NCBI RefSeq assembly: GCF_902859765.1
Contig: NZ_CADIJV010000003.1
Coordinates: 186,001-250,000, forward strand
DNA: 64,000 nucleotides
Source of the DNA: Achromobacter pulmonis
GTDB lineage: Bacteria > Pseudomonadota > Gammaproteobacteria > Burkholderiales > Burkholderiaceae_B
Direction of reading: 5' to 3'
The position numbers and the translations under genes were made by a program. Below the pieces are notes generated by a model. That model searched no databases. It saw only the letters and a program-made list of their open reading frames with translations, and was not told the DNA's origin. Shown here in pieces: positions 46,284 to 54,924 of the stretch (the first letter of the stretch is position 1; each line of letters starts with the position of its first letter).

Positions 46284-47159
46284 TCAGGGGGCCGGCATCG
46301 CGCCGGCCGCCCTGGCCAGGCACTCCGCCATCTTGCCGCCGACGCTGCCCGAGTCAAACGGCAACCGTCCGATCAGGCCGATCTCGCGGTAAAAGGCGGC
46401 CTCCCCCAGCGACACCAGCCGCAGGCCGTCCGTGTCCAGTCCGCGCAGGCGCGGCAGCAACGCCACGCCCAAGCCATGGCGCACCATGTTGGCGATGGCC
46501 TCGATCTCGTCCAGTTCCACCGCTTCGTGCACGGCGATGCGCTGCTTCTTCAGGAACAGGTCGACCACCCGCCCCCCGAACGAGGCGCGGTCGTAGCGGA
46601 TGAACGGCTGCGTGGTCAGCGCCTCGCGCCACGGCGTCGGCGCCAGCGCCGCGGGCATCGCCAGCACCACTTCCTCGCGCAGCAGCGGCTGCCAGCCCAG
46701 TTCCGGCGGCAGCGCGAACGGCGGCCGGATCAGCAGCGCCATGTCGACCTCGCCCGCGTCCACCTGCCCCAGCAGCGCCAGCGACACCCCGGGCACGATG
46801 CGCACGCGCACGTCGGGGTAGCCGGCGCGGAATTCGGCCAGCGCCCTCACCAGCAGGTCCTGCTGCGCCGAGGCGATGGCGCCGATGCGCAGCGAGCCGC
46901 TGACATGGCCGCCCCCGGCACTGGCCGCCATGCGCTCGGCCATGGCCACCAGTTCCTCGGCCTGCGGCAGCATCTCGCGGCCGTGGGCGTTCAACACCGC
47001 GGCGCGCGCGCTGCGATCGAACAATGCCACCCCCAGGTAGTCCTCCAACCGCCGGATCTGGGCGCTGACCGCCGACTGCGTCAGGCCCAGGCGGGTCCCC
47101 GCCCCGGTGAAGGTACCGTCGCGCGCGACCGCGATGAAGGTTTTGAATTCTTTGATCAC
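46284..47159 (-). CDS. LysR-family transcriptional regulator
   Basis: A LysR regulator of about 291 residues with HTH GTFTGAGTRLGLTQSAVSAQ, followed by IRRLEDYLGVALFD, and effector domain features such as LRIGAIASAQQDLLVRALAE. Start choice is uncertain: no ATG exists at the N-terminus. A GTG at 47,159 leads straight into EFKTFIAVARDGT and gives the usual length; TTG codons at 47,165 and 47,204 are possible. It diverges from the VOC-pxpBCA operon across an AT-rich gap and probably regulates it. Confidence 0.82.
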   Translation of the reverse strand: MIKEFKTFIAVARDGTFTGAGTRLGLTQSAVSAQIRRLEDYLGVALFDRSARAAVLNAHGREMLPQAEELVAMAERMAASAGGGHVSGSLRIGAIASAQQDLLVRALAEFRAGYPDVRVRIVPGVSLALLGQVDAGEVDMALLIRPPFALPPELGWQPLLREEVVLAMPAALAPTPWREALTTQPFIRYDRASFGGRVVDLFLKKQRIAVHEAVELDEIEAIANMVRHGLGVALLPRLRGLDTDGLRLVSLGEAAFYREIGLIGRLPFDSGSVGGKMAECLARAAGAMPAP

Positions 47160-47300
47160 AATCAATATTTTCGATGCTAAGACACAAAAAATATCGTTTT
47201 TCAATCAAAAAAACAATTCATAAACTTACGGGTCCGGACACGCCCCACTGGTGACGGTCCGCATTCTGAATTACCTTTTCCGTCTGACCCGGAGCTTTTC

Positions 47301-47732
47301 ATGACCGCTCAAACCAATCTGCCGCCGTTCCACCTGGCCTTCCCGGTCCGCGACCTGGCCGAAGCCCGCGCCTTCTATGGTGAAAAGCTGGGCTGTCCGG
47401 AGGGCCGCAGCTCGCCCGACTGGATCGACTTCAATTTCTACGGCCACCAGATCGTCGCCCACCTGGCCCCCAGCGAGTGCGGCCACAAGGCCACCAGCGC
47501 GGTCGACTCGCACAATGTGCCGGTGCGCCATTTCGGCGCGGTGCTTTCCATGGAACAATGGGAAGCCATGGCCAAGCGCCTGACCGATGCCGGCACCGAG
47601 TTCGTCATCGAGCCCTACATCCGCTTCAAGGGCGAAGTCGGCGAGCAGGCCACCATGTTCTTCCTGGACCCGTCGGGCAATGCGCTGGAATTCAAGGCGT
47701 TCAAGAACCTGGACTCGTTGTTCGCCAAGTAA
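47301..47732 (+). CDS. VOC-family (glyoxalase/dioxygenase-like) protein
   Basis: A 143-residue single vicinal-oxygen-chelate protein: [20 protein letters not shown], then [15 protein letters not shown] and [19 protein letters not shown] with metal-ligand His and Glu. Members include glyoxalases, dioxygenases and resistance proteins; the substrate is unknown. It starts the operon whose next three genes encode 5-oxoprolinase, only 18 bases upstream of pxpB, and diverges from a LysR gene. It may act on a product or precursor of that pathway. Confidence 0.85.
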   Translation: MTAQTNLPPFHLAFPVRDLAEARAFYGEKLGCPEGRSSPDWIDFNFYGHQIVAHLAPSECGHKATSAVDSHNVPVRHFGAVLSMEQWEAMAKRLTDAGTEFVIEPYIRFKGEVGEQATMFFLDPSGNALEFKAFKNLDSLFAK

Positions 47733-47750
47733 TCCGTCTCTACAGGTTTC

Positions 47751-48491
47751 GTGCCGTTGAACGCAATATCAGACACATCTTCTCCGGCCGAAGCCGCCTG
47801 GCGCATCCAGCCCCAGGGTGATCGCTGCCTGCTCATCACGTTCGGCGACCAGATCGACGCCGCCATCGGCCGTACCTGCCTGGCGGCGGCGCGCCGACTG
47901 CGCGAGGCCGGCCTGCCGGGCGTGACCGACGTGGTGCCGTCGTTCGTGGCGGTGGCGGTGCACTACCGGCCCGACGGCCTGGGCAACGGCCCCACCTACG
48001 CCGATCTGGCCGAGCGCATCGAAGCGCTGCTGGCCGACGGCATCGCGGTGGACGCCGCCGCCGGCCGCGAGATCGACGTCCCCGTTTGCTACGGCGGCGA
48101 GCACGGTCCCGACCTCGACGAGGTCGCCCGCGCCGCCGGCCTGACTGCCGACCAGGTCATCGCGCTGCACAGCGGCCCGCGCAGCATGGTGTTCATGCTG
48201 GGCTTCGCCCCCGGCCACGCCTACCTGGGCGTACACGACGAAAAACTGAATCTGCCGCGACGCGCCTCGCCGCGCACCGCCGTGCCGCCCGGCGCGGTGG
48301 CCATCGCCAACCGCCAGACCGTGATCTACCCCAACCGCCTGCCGGGCGGCTGGCACATCATCGGCACCACGCCCCTGACCATGTTCGACCCCGCACGCGA
48401 ACCCGCCGCCTACCTGCAACCGGGCGACTCGGTGCGCTTCGTGCCGATCAGCGCCGACGAATTCGAGCGCCTGCGGGAGGCCCGGCCGTGA
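47751..48491 (+). CDS. pxpB: 5-oxoprolinase subunit PxpB (KipI-like)
   Basis: A 246-residue PxpB. Its KipI fold shows in GDRCLLITFGDQIDAAIG, VVPSFVAVAVHY and FMLGFAPGHAYLGVHDEKLN, followed by PRTAVPPGAVAIANRQTVIY, PGGWHIIGTTPLTMFD and the final GDSVRFVPIS. With PxpA and PxpC it forms the ATP-dependent bacterial 5-oxoprolinase that turns pyroglutamate into glutamate. The start is GTG at 47,751. Its TGA overlaps the GTG start of pxpC. Confidence 0.93.
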   Translation: MPLNAISDTSSPAEAAWRIQPQGDRCLLITFGDQIDAAIGRTCLAAARRLREAGLPGVTDVVPSFVAVAVHYRPDGLGNGPTYADLAERIEALLADGIAVDAAAGREIDVPVCYGGEHGPDLDEVARAAGLTADQVIALHSGPRSMVFMLGFAPGHAYLGVHDEKLNLPRRASPRTAVPPGAVAIANRQTVIYPNRLPGGWHIIGTTPLTMFDPAREPAAYLQPGDSVRFVPISADEFERLREARP

Positions 48492-49495
48492 GCATCACCG
48501 TCATCAAGCCGGGCATGCTGTCCAGCTTCCAGGACCGCGGCCGCGAGGGCTACCAGCACCAGGGCATCCCGGCCGCCGGCGCCATGGACGAACGCGGCCA
48601 CCGCCTGGCCAACGCGCTGGCCGGCAACAGCGGCGACCCGGCCACGCTCGAAATGACGCTGACCGGCCCGACCTTGCGCTTTGACGCGCCGGCCTGCTTC
48701 GCGCTGGCCGGGGCCGACCTGGGCGCCACGCTCAACGGCCAGGAGATCGCGCTGCATCGCCCGCTGATCGCCCGCGCCGGCGACGTGCTGGCCTTCGGCG
48801 CCCGGCCCGCCAACGGCGTGCGCGGCTATCTGGCCGTCCATGGCGGCTTCGCGCTGACGCCGGTGATGGGCAGCGAAACCACCTACCTGCGCAGCGGTTT
48901 CGGCGGTTTCAAGGGCCGCGCGCTGACCAAGGGCGACCAGGTCGGCCTGCGCCACACGCTGGCCGGCGACGACCTCGACGCGCTGCAAAAGGCGCTGTGG
49001 GACTTGCGCATCTACCTGCCCGGCGCGCTCGGCGCCAAGCAGCGCGACACCATCCGCTTCCTGCCCGGCCTGCAGTGGCAGGAATTCACCGAGGCCAGCC
49101 GCCAGGCCTTTGGCGGCGCCGAGTTCCGCATCAGTCCGCAGTCGGACCGCATGGGCTACCGCCTGCAAGGCCCGGCGCTGTCCATGAGCCAGCCGCGCCA
49201 GATGCTGTCGGAAGCCGCCTGCTTCGGCACCGTGCAGGTGCCGGCCGGCGGCGAAGCCATCATTCTCATGGCCGACCGGCAGACCACTGGCGGCTATCCC
49301 AAGATCGCGCAGATCGCCACCGTCGACCTGCCGCTACTGGCGCAATCGGCGCCCGGCCGCACGCTGCGCTTTGCGCGCATCGAGCTGGACGAGGCGCAGC
49401 GCCTGGACGGCGAGCGCGAGCGCGCCTTCACCCAATTGCTGGACGCGCTGGCGCCGCTGCGCGCGCGGCTGGCAACGACAGGAACCCCCTCATGA
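48488..49495 (+). CDS. pxpC: 5-oxoprolinase subunit PxpC (KipA-like)
   Basis: A 335-residue PxpC of the biotin-dependent carboxyltransferase-like (KipA/YbgK) fold: VIKPGMLSSFQDRGREGYQH, GIPAAGAMDERGHRLANALA, ANGVRGYLAVHGGF, and the DRMGYRLQGP and QTTGGYPKIAQI blocks. It works in the PxpABC complex. The start is GTG at 48,488, overlapping the pxpB stop, and its TGA overlaps the pxpA ATG. The frame is open well upstream, but homology begins here. Confidence 0.93.
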   Translation: MSITVIKPGMLSSFQDRGREGYQHQGIPAAGAMDERGHRLANALAGNSGDPATLEMTLTGPTLRFDAPACFALAGADLGATLNGQEIALHRPLIARAGDVLAFGARPANGVRGYLAVHGGFALTPVMGSETTYLRSGFGGFKGRALTKGDQVGLRHTLAGDDLDALQKALWDLRIYLPGALGAKQRDTIRFLPGLQWQEFTEASRQAFGGAEFRISPQSDRMGYRLQGPALSMSQPRQMLSEAACFGTVQVPAGGEAIILMADRQTTGGYPKIAQIATVDLPLLAQSAPGRTLRFARIELDEAQRLDGERERAFTQLLDALAPLRARLATTGTPS

Positions 49496-50262
49496 GCACA
49501 AGCATCGACCTGAACTGCGACATGGGCGAAAGCTACGGCGCCTGGAGCATGGGCAACGACGCCGCGGTGCTGGCCTTCGTCAGCTCGGCCAACATCGCCT
49601 GCGGCTTCCATGGCGGCGACCCCGCCACCATGCGCAAGACCGTGGCCGCCGCCCTCGCGCAGGGCGTGGCGCTGGGCGCGCACCCCAGCCTGCTGGACCT
49701 GGCCGGCTTCGGCCGCCGCGCCATCCCGACCACGCCGGACGAGGCCTACGACATCACGGTCTACCAGATCGGCGCGCTGGCCGGCGTGGCCGCTTCGCAA
49801 GGCGCGCGGCTGCATCACGTCAAGGCGCATGGCGCGCTCTACAACATGGCCGCCAAGGACGAAGGCCTGGCGCGCGCCATCTGCCAGGCGGTCAAGGACG
49901 TCGATGCCTCGCTGGTGCTGTACGGGCTGGCGGGCAGCAAGCTGATCGACGCCGCGCGCGCCATCGGGCTGGCGGCGGCCAACGAGGTCTTCGCCGACCG
50001 CTCCTACCAGGACGATGGCTCGCTGACCCCGCGCACCCGCGCCGGCGCCATGATCGAAGACGTCGGCCAGGCGGTGGCGCAGGTGGTGCGCATGGTCAGG
50101 GAAGGCAAGGTGCGCTCGGTCGACGGCAAGGACGTAGCGGTGCAGGCCGACACGCTCTGTATCCATGGCGACCAGCCCAATGCGCTGGTCTTCGCCCGCG
50201 CCATCCGCGAGGCGCTGGAACAGGCCGGCATCGCCGTGCGCACGCCGTCGGCACAGGCCTGA
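49492..50262 (+). CDS. pxpA: 5-oxoprolinase subunit PxpA (LamB/YcsF)
   Basis: A 256-residue LamB/YcsF protein: DLNCDMGESYGAWSMGNDAA, IACGFHGGDPATMRKTV, GAHPSLLDLAGFGRR, HHVKAHGALYNMAAKD, EVFADRSYQDDGSL and CIHGDQPNAL. It is the subunit containing the Asp/His cluster needed for pyroglutamate hydrolysis. It is the last gene of the operon; the stem-loop before the GntR gene follows. Confidence 0.94.
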   Translation: MSTSIDLNCDMGESYGAWSMGNDAAVLAFVSSANIACGFHGGDPATMRKTVAAALAQGVALGAHPSLLDLAGFGRRAIPTTPDEAYDITVYQIGALAGVAASQGARLHHVKAHGALYNMAAKDEGLARAICQAVKDVDASLVLYGLAGSKLIDAARAIGLAAANEVFADRSYQDDGSLTPRTRAGAMIEDVGQAVAQVVRMVREGKVRSVDGKDVAVQADTLCIHGDQPNALVFARAIREALEQAGIAVRTPSAQA

Positions 50263-50308
50263 GACCCCGTCTGGGCCGCCGGCCGGCGAGGCGCGCCCTG
50301 GCCGCCGG

Positions 50309-50343
50309 CTAGCGCCACCGGCGCGGCGGGCCGCCGGCGCTAG
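50309..50343. terminator. Stem-loop between convergent pxpA and gntR
   Basis: CTAGCGCC and GGCGCTAG arms with additional GC pairs inside (CCGGCG / CGCCGG). The right arm covers the gntR stop codon. No T-tract. Confidence 0.5.
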
Positions 50344-51041
50344 CCGCGCCCGTAGCGTGGCGCCGGCTCTTCCGCGTCCAGCAGCGAAGCCTCGCGGTAG
50401 GCGCGCAGGATTCCCGGCAACACTTCCAGCACGTAGTTGCGGGTCAGCTCGGCGGCACGGTCGAAATCACGGCTGGCCAGGGCCTGCGTGATGCCGTGGG
50501 GATAGGCCTGCAGATTGTTCGATTCCATGCTCTGGCGCGCCCGCAGGTAGCGCAGCGGCTCGACCTGCTCGTACAGCCGGGTCAGCACGTCCGCCAGCGG
50601 CGAGTTGCCGGTGTAGCGGGCAATGGCCAGGTAGAACTCGCGCTGCGCCACGATGTAAGCGCGCACGTCGCGCTTGGCCAAGGCGGCGGCAATCGCCGCG
50701 TCATAGCCTTGCAACTCGGCCACCAGCGGCGAAATATCGTCCACCTCGGCGACCTGGCGAATGCAATAGGCCTCCAGTTCCGCGCGCAGCTTGTACAGGT
50801 GGCGGATCTGGCCTTCGGTATACAGGGTGACCCGGAAACCTTTGCGCTGGACATGAGTCACCAGGCCGCTCAGTTCCAGCAGGCGCAGCGCTTCCCGGAT
50901 GGGGCTGCGGCTGGTGCCGAAACGCTGCTCCAGTTCTTGTTCCCGCAATGGCTGCCCGGGCCTGATAGTGCCATCCACTATCAACTCACGAATCTGTTCC
51001 TGTAGGAAGTACGGAATCGTGGCGGGCGCTTTGACGTCCAA
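50340..51041 (-). CDS. GntR-family regulator (FCD domain)
   Basis: A 233-residue FadR-type GntR. The HTH begins LQEQIRELIVDGTIRPGQPL and continues LEQRFGTSRSPIREALRLLE; the FCD domain shows YKLRAELEAYCIRQVAEV and an FYLAIARYTGNSPL helix. The start is TTG at 51,041, supported by an AAGGGGAGA site six bases earlier; no ATG is available. It lies downstream of and convergent with pxpBCA, which it may or may not control. Confidence 0.86.
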   Translation of the reverse strand: MDVKAPATIPYFLQEQIRELIVDGTIRPGQPLREQELEQRFGTSRSPIREALRLLELSGLVTHVQRKGFRVTLYTEGQIRHLYKLRAELEAYCIRQVAEVDDISPLVAELQGYDAAIAAALAKRDVRAYIVAQREFYLAIARYTGNSPLADVLTRLYEQVEPLRYLRARQSMESNNLQAYPHGITQALASRDFDRAAELTRNYVLEVLPGILRAYREASLLDAEEPAPRYGRG

Positions 51042-51152
51042 TCGTCTCCCCTTGTACTGCGTGATGCAAGTATTGCGATATCGAGAAGATACTAGAAAAA
51101 AATTGAAACATAAATAGGAAAATTGTTGCAGGAATGCGCACCGACACCCGGC

Positions 51153-51791
51153 TCAGTGCCAATCGTCCCGATACACGAACTTCGGCATCTGCCAATTGAA
51201 GCGCAGCGCCAGCAAACGCAGCGCCAGCCCGGCCGCCAGGGCGATCGGCACCGCCGCATTGGCCGGCAGGCCCAGGGCCTGCGCGCCCAGGTAAAGCGCC
51301 CCGGTCACCACTGACACACTGGCATACAGTTCCTTGCGGAACAGCAGTGGCACTTCGTTACAAAGCACATCGCGCAGCACCCCGCCGGCACAGCCGGTGA
51401 TCATGCCGCTGATGAGCACCACCGTGATCGGCAGCTGCATCAGCTGCGCCACCTGGCAGCCGATCACCGTGAACGCCACCAGGCCCAGCGCATCGGCCAG
51501 CAGGAACACACTGCGCAGGCGCCGCATCACCGGCGCGATCAGCGCCGTCAGCAACGCCGCCCCCGCCGTCATCCACAGGTATTCGGGATGGATCACCCAG
51601 GTCAGCGGATAGTGCCCCAGCAGCACGTCGCGCAACGAACCTCCGCCCAGCGCGGTGACGCAGGCGATGATGCAGACCCCCATCCAGTCCATGTCGCGGC
51701 GGCCAGCCGACAGCGCCGCCGTCATGGCCTCGGCCACGATGGCGACCAGGTAAAGGGAATGCAGCAGAACGGGCGAAAGATCGTAGAACAT
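51153..51791 (-). CDS. TRIC-type cation channel family protein (UPF0126/YadS)
   Basis: A 212-residue membrane protein with seven hydrophobic helices in two repeated halves, as in the TRIC/YadS family: VAIVAEAMTAALSAGRRDMD, CVTALGGGSLRDVLLGHYP and, in the second half, TGCAGGVLRDVLCNEVPLLF. The paired GGGSLRDVL/AGGVLRDVL motif is diagnostic. Such proteins form trimeric K+ or cation channels; the role in bacteria is unclear. The frame continues to 51,968, but the ATG at 51,791 is the natural start. Confidence 0.87.
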   Translation of the reverse strand: MFYDLSPVLLHSLYLVAIVAEAMTAALSAGRRDMDWMGVCIIACVTALGGGSLRDVLLGHYPLTWVIHPEYLWMTAGAALLTALIAPVMRRLRSVFLLADALGLVAFTVIGCQVAQLMQLPITVVLISGMITGCAGGVLRDVLCNEVPLLFRKELYASVSVVTGALYLGAQALGLPANAAVPIALAAGLALRLLALRFNWQMPKFVYRDDWH

Positions 51792-51927
51792 GGACCGGGC
51801 CGGTGGACGGACAGGTCCGCGGCAGAACCGGAGACGGTCGCGCGGCGGACGGCAGGCCTCATTGTATTGACAGCGCGGCCGCCGGGCGATTGCCGCCCGC
51901 GCGCGCCTGTCTGACGCTGGAAGCGCG

Positions 51928-51969
51928 TTGATATCGGTCAAGCCGCCGCCCCTGGTCCGGCGGGACAAT
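51928..51969 (+). promoter_or_regulatory. FNR/Anr-type box and -10 of the universal stress protein gene
   Basis: TTGATATCGGTCAA (51,928-51,941) matches the FNR/Anr consensus TTGAT-N4-ATCAA in 9 of 10 positions. A GACAAT at 51,964-51,969 is at the right distance for a class II promoter: a start near 51,976 would centre the box at about -41.5. The gene's ATG is at 52,049. Confidence 0.75.
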
Positions 51970-52048
51970 GGGGTATGCCCGCAAGGGCGATTTCGGCCAG
52001 CCGGAGGCTAGCGGGAGCCAACGGCCGGCCCCATATCGGGAGAAACGC

Positions 52049-52921
52049 ATGTCACAACACACCGGCCCCATCCTTCTGGCCACGGACCTGAGCGCGCGGG
52101 GCGATCGCGCCCTGGACCGCGCGCTGCAACTGGCCAAGGAACTCAATACCAAACTGGTGGTGCTGCACGTCATGGAAAACCATGCCGCGCCGGCCCGCCT
52201 GACCACGCCGGTCTGGCGGCGGTTGGCGGCCGACCACAAGGCCCTGGCCGAGCGTGAACTGGCCGAGGACCTGGCCAACGCTGGCGTGCCCACCGAAGTC
52301 GTGGTCACCAAGGGCGATCCGCTGACATGCATCATGGAAACGGCCGACAGCTTCGGCTGCTCGCTGATCATCGCCGGCATCGCGCGCGACGAAACCCTGG
52401 GCCGCCTGCTGCTGGGCACCACGGTCGAAAAGCTGGTGCGCCAGGCGCGCCAGCCCGTGCTGGTGGTCAAGAACCGGCCGCGCAAGCCGTATCGCGACGT
52501 GCTGGTCGCCACCGACTTTTCGGCCGGCTCGCGCCAGGCGCTGCGCGCCGCGCTGCAACTGGTGCCTAACGCCAGCCTGACGCTGTTCCATGCCTACGAC
52601 GTGCCGTTCCAGGGCAAGAACCCCGTGCCGGACGACGCCGTGACCCGCAGCTTCTACCACGCGGCCGAGCAGAGCTCGCGCGAGTTCATCGCCGCCACGC
52701 CAGAACTGGCCGACGTGGCGCCGCCCAAGGTCGTAATGGAATGCGGCCAGCCGGAAACGGTGCTGTCGGAATATTCGTTCAACCATCGTTCCGATCTGGT
52801 CGTCACCGGCACCCATGGCCGTACCGGCCTGCTGCGCACGGCCATCGGCAGCGTCGCCGAGCGGTTGCTGGAAGCCTTGCCCAGCGACGTGCTGATCGTC
52901 CGGCTGACCGGCGAGGAATAA
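52049..52921 (+). CDS. Tandem universal stress protein (UspA family)
   Basis: A 290-residue protein with two UspA domains (about residues 5-140 and 148-288). The first starts ILLATDLSARGDRALDRALQ; the second starts DVLVATDFSAGSRQALRAAL and ends with the ATP-binding motif GTHGRTGLLRTAIGSVAE. Such double-domain proteins are typically induced in anoxia or stress, in line with the FNR-type box upstream. Function: stress survival, perhaps nucleotide-bound signalling. Start ATG follows CGGGAGAAA. The gene is convergent with ampG. Confidence 0.9.
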   Translation: MSQHTGPILLATDLSARGDRALDRALQLAKELNTKLVVLHVMENHAAPARLTTPVWRRLAADHKALAERELAEDLANAGVPTEVVVTKGDPLTCIMETADSFGCSLIIAGIARDETLGRLLLGTTVEKLVRQARQPVLVVKNRPRKPYRDVLVATDFSAGSRQALRAALQLVPNASLTLFHAYDVPFQGKNPVPDDAVTRSFYHAAEQSSREFIAATPELADVAPPKVVMECGQPETVLSEYSFNHRSDLVVTGTHGRTGLLRTAIGSVAERLLEALPSDVLIVRLTGEE

Positions 52922-52931
52922 CGCGAAGGCG

Positions 52932-52959
52932 GGCGCCGGGCCCACAGGCGGCCCCGGCG
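52932..52959. terminator. Hairpin between convergent usp and ampG
   Basis: GGCGCCGGGCC and GGCCCCGGCG form an imperfect GC-rich stem around CACAGGC in the 38-base gap. No T-tract; may serve either gene. Confidence 0.35.
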
Positions 52960-54207
52960 TCAGCCGTCGCCGTTCTGGATCATGGCCTCGATGCGGCCGC
53001 GCATCGCATGCAGCAGCAGCAGGCCCGGCAAGGCGATCGCCACCGTCACCAGGAAGAACCCGGGCCAGCCCAGGTGCTCGACCAGGGGCGGCGTCAGCGG
53101 CCCGGCCAGGTAGGTGCGGCCAACCGCCGATAGCGCGGACAGCAGCGCGAACTGCGTGGCCGAGAAGCGCTGGCGGCACAGGGCCATCAAGAGCCCGACG
53201 AAGGCCGCCGTGCCCAGGCCGCCGCACAAGTTTTCCAGCCCGACCGCCGCGCCCATCAGCCAGATGTTCTTGGGACTGACCGAGATCAGCCAGTAGCCCA
53301 GGTTGGACACCGCCTGCAGCAGCCCGAAGACCATCAGCGAGCGGTACAGGCTCCAGCGCGACATGACGAGGCCGCCGGCCAGGGCGCCAATGACGGTCGC
53401 GGCCATGCCCATGACCTTGTTGACCGCGCCGACCTCGGTGGGCGTGTAGCCCGCGCCGCGGATCAGGAAGGTAGTCGAGAGCGCGCCGGCAAAGGCGTCG
53501 CCCAGCTTGTACAGCACGATCAACAACAATATCGCCAGCGCGCCGCGCCGGGTGAAGAATTCCTGCAACGGCGCCGATACCGCCTCGCCCAGGCTGCGCG
53601 GGGGCTGCGACAGCTGCTCCGGTTCGGGCGCCCACAACGTCGCAAACGCGCACAGCAGCATCAGCCCCCCCATCACCACGTAGGTATAGCCCCAGCCGAT
53701 CCATCGATCCGCCATGATCAGCGCCAGCCCGCCGGAGACGATCATGGCCACGCGGTAGCCCATGACCTTGATGGCCGCGCCGGCGCCGCGTTCATCCTTG
53801 CGCAGCACATCGGTGCAATAGGCGTCGAAGGCAATGTCCTGCGTGGCCGACAGGAACGCCACCAGCACCGCCAGCAGGGCCAGCCCCTGCAAGGCCGACG
53901 ACGGCGACATCGTGCCCATGACCATGATCGCCAGCCCCAGCAACACCTGCGTCACCAGCATCCAGCCCCGGCGCCTTCCAAGCAGCGGCGGCGCATAGCG
54001 GTCCACCAGCGGCGCCCACAGAAACTTGAGCGTGTAGGCCGAACCCACCAGGGTCAGGAAACCGATCTGCTGCAGCGGCACGCCGGCCACCGTGGCCCAG
54101 GCCTGCAAGGTGCCGCTGGTCAGGGCCAGCGGCAATCCGCTGGCGAACCCCAGGACCAGCAGAGGCGCAACGCGGCGACTGGTGTAGACATTGGAAGCAA
54201 AGAAAAT
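52960..54207 (-). CDS. ampG: AmpG-type muropeptide permease (MFS)
   Basis: An approximately 415-residue muropeptide (anhydromuropeptide) permease. Its sequence tracks E. coli AmpG: LLVLGFASGLPLALTSGTLQ, FKFLWAPLVDRYAPPLLGRR, SATQDIAFDAYCTDVL, IVLYKLGDAFAGALSTTFLI and ALLSALSAVGRTYLAGPL. It has about 12 helices. The first recognisable start in frame is TTG at 54,135, but homology (VAPLLVLGFASG) runs upstream of it. A ribosome site AGGAGA stands seven bases before an ATT at 54,207, and no ATG, GTG or TTG lies between. I therefore extend the gene to this ATT. Confidence 0.82.
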   Translation of the reverse strand: MFFASNVYTSRRVAPLLVLGFASGLPLALTSGTLQAWATVAGVPLQQIGFLTLVGSAYTLKFLWAPLVDRYAPPLLGRRRGWMLVTQVLLGLAIMVMGTMSPSSALQGLALLAVLVAFLSATQDIAFDAYCTDVLRKDERGAGAAIKVMGYRVAMIVSGGLALIMADRWIGWGYTYVVMGGLMLLCAFATLWAPEPEQLSQPPRSLGEAVSAPLQEFFTRRGALAILLLIVLYKLGDAFAGALSTTFLIRGAGYTPTEVGAVNKVMGMAATVIGALAGGLVMSRWSLYRSLMVFGLLQAVSNLGYWLISVSPKNIWLMGAAVGLENLCGGLGTAAFVGLLMALCRQRFSATQFALLSALSAVGRTYLAGPLTPPLVEHLGWPGFFLVTVAIALPGLLLLHAMRGRIEAMIQNGDG

Positions 54208-54309
54208 GACGGTCTCCTGAAACGGGCCGGCGCCACGCGCGGTCGGGCGCGGCGGGCCTGCGGCATTTTAGGCGCTGCCACCCAGGCCGTCAGCCGGCGT
54301 TTCAGAATG

Positions 54310-54924
54310 TCAGGGCGAGGCGAAGCGGTACACCGCCAGGGTGCTGCGCCAGCTCGGAAAGACCTTGATCTCGCGCCCTTCGTTGAAGGTGGCGCGCTCC
54401 AGGATGCGCAGGCCGAGTTCGGCGGCCAGTTGCTCGAAGTCGCGCAACGTGCACAGGTGGATGTTGGGCGTGTTGTACCACTGGTAGGGCATCTGGCCCG
54501 TCACCGGCATGCGGCCGCGCAGGATGGCCCAGCCATGCGGCCAGTAGCCGAAATTGGGAAACGACACCACCCCATGGCGCGCCACCCGCGCCATCTCGCG
54601 CAGGATGTGCTCGGTGCGGTGCATGGACTGCAGCGTCTGCGACAGCACCACGGTGTCGAACTGCTTGTCGTCGAACAGCGCCAGGCCGTCTTCCAGGTTC
54701 TGTTGGATCACCTCGACGCCGCGCCGCACGCAGGCGATGACGCAGGTGTCGTCCAGTTCGACGCCCGCGCCGCGCACCTGGCGGTGGTCGCGCAGGTGCG
54801 CCAGCAGCGCGCCGTCGCCGCACCCCAGGTCCAGCACCCGGCTGCCGGGTTCGATCCAGCTGGCGATGCGCGCCAGGTCGGGGCGCAGCGTGTTGACGGC
54901 GGGACGGGGAGTCACGGGATTCAT
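54310..54924 (-). CDS. metW: Methionine biosynthesis protein MetW
   Basis: A 204-residue methyltransferase-fold protein: [20 protein letters not shown] (SAM motif I), then [36 protein letters not shown] and [20 protein letters not shown]. In beta- and gammaproteobacteria MetW is required together with MetX for homoserine acylation. Its ATG overlaps the metX stop (ATGA), so the two are co-translated. Length is normal. Confidence 0.92.
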   Translation of the reverse strand: MNPVTPRPAVNTLRPDLARIASWIEPGSRVLDLGCGDGALLAHLRDHRQVRGAGVELDDTCVIACVRRGVEVIQQNLEDGLALFDDKQFDTVVLSQTLQSMHRTEHILREMARVARHGVVSFPNFGYWPHGWAILRGRMPVTGQMPYQWYNTPNIHLCTLRDFEQLAAELGLRILERATFNEGREIKVFPSWRSTLAVYRFASP

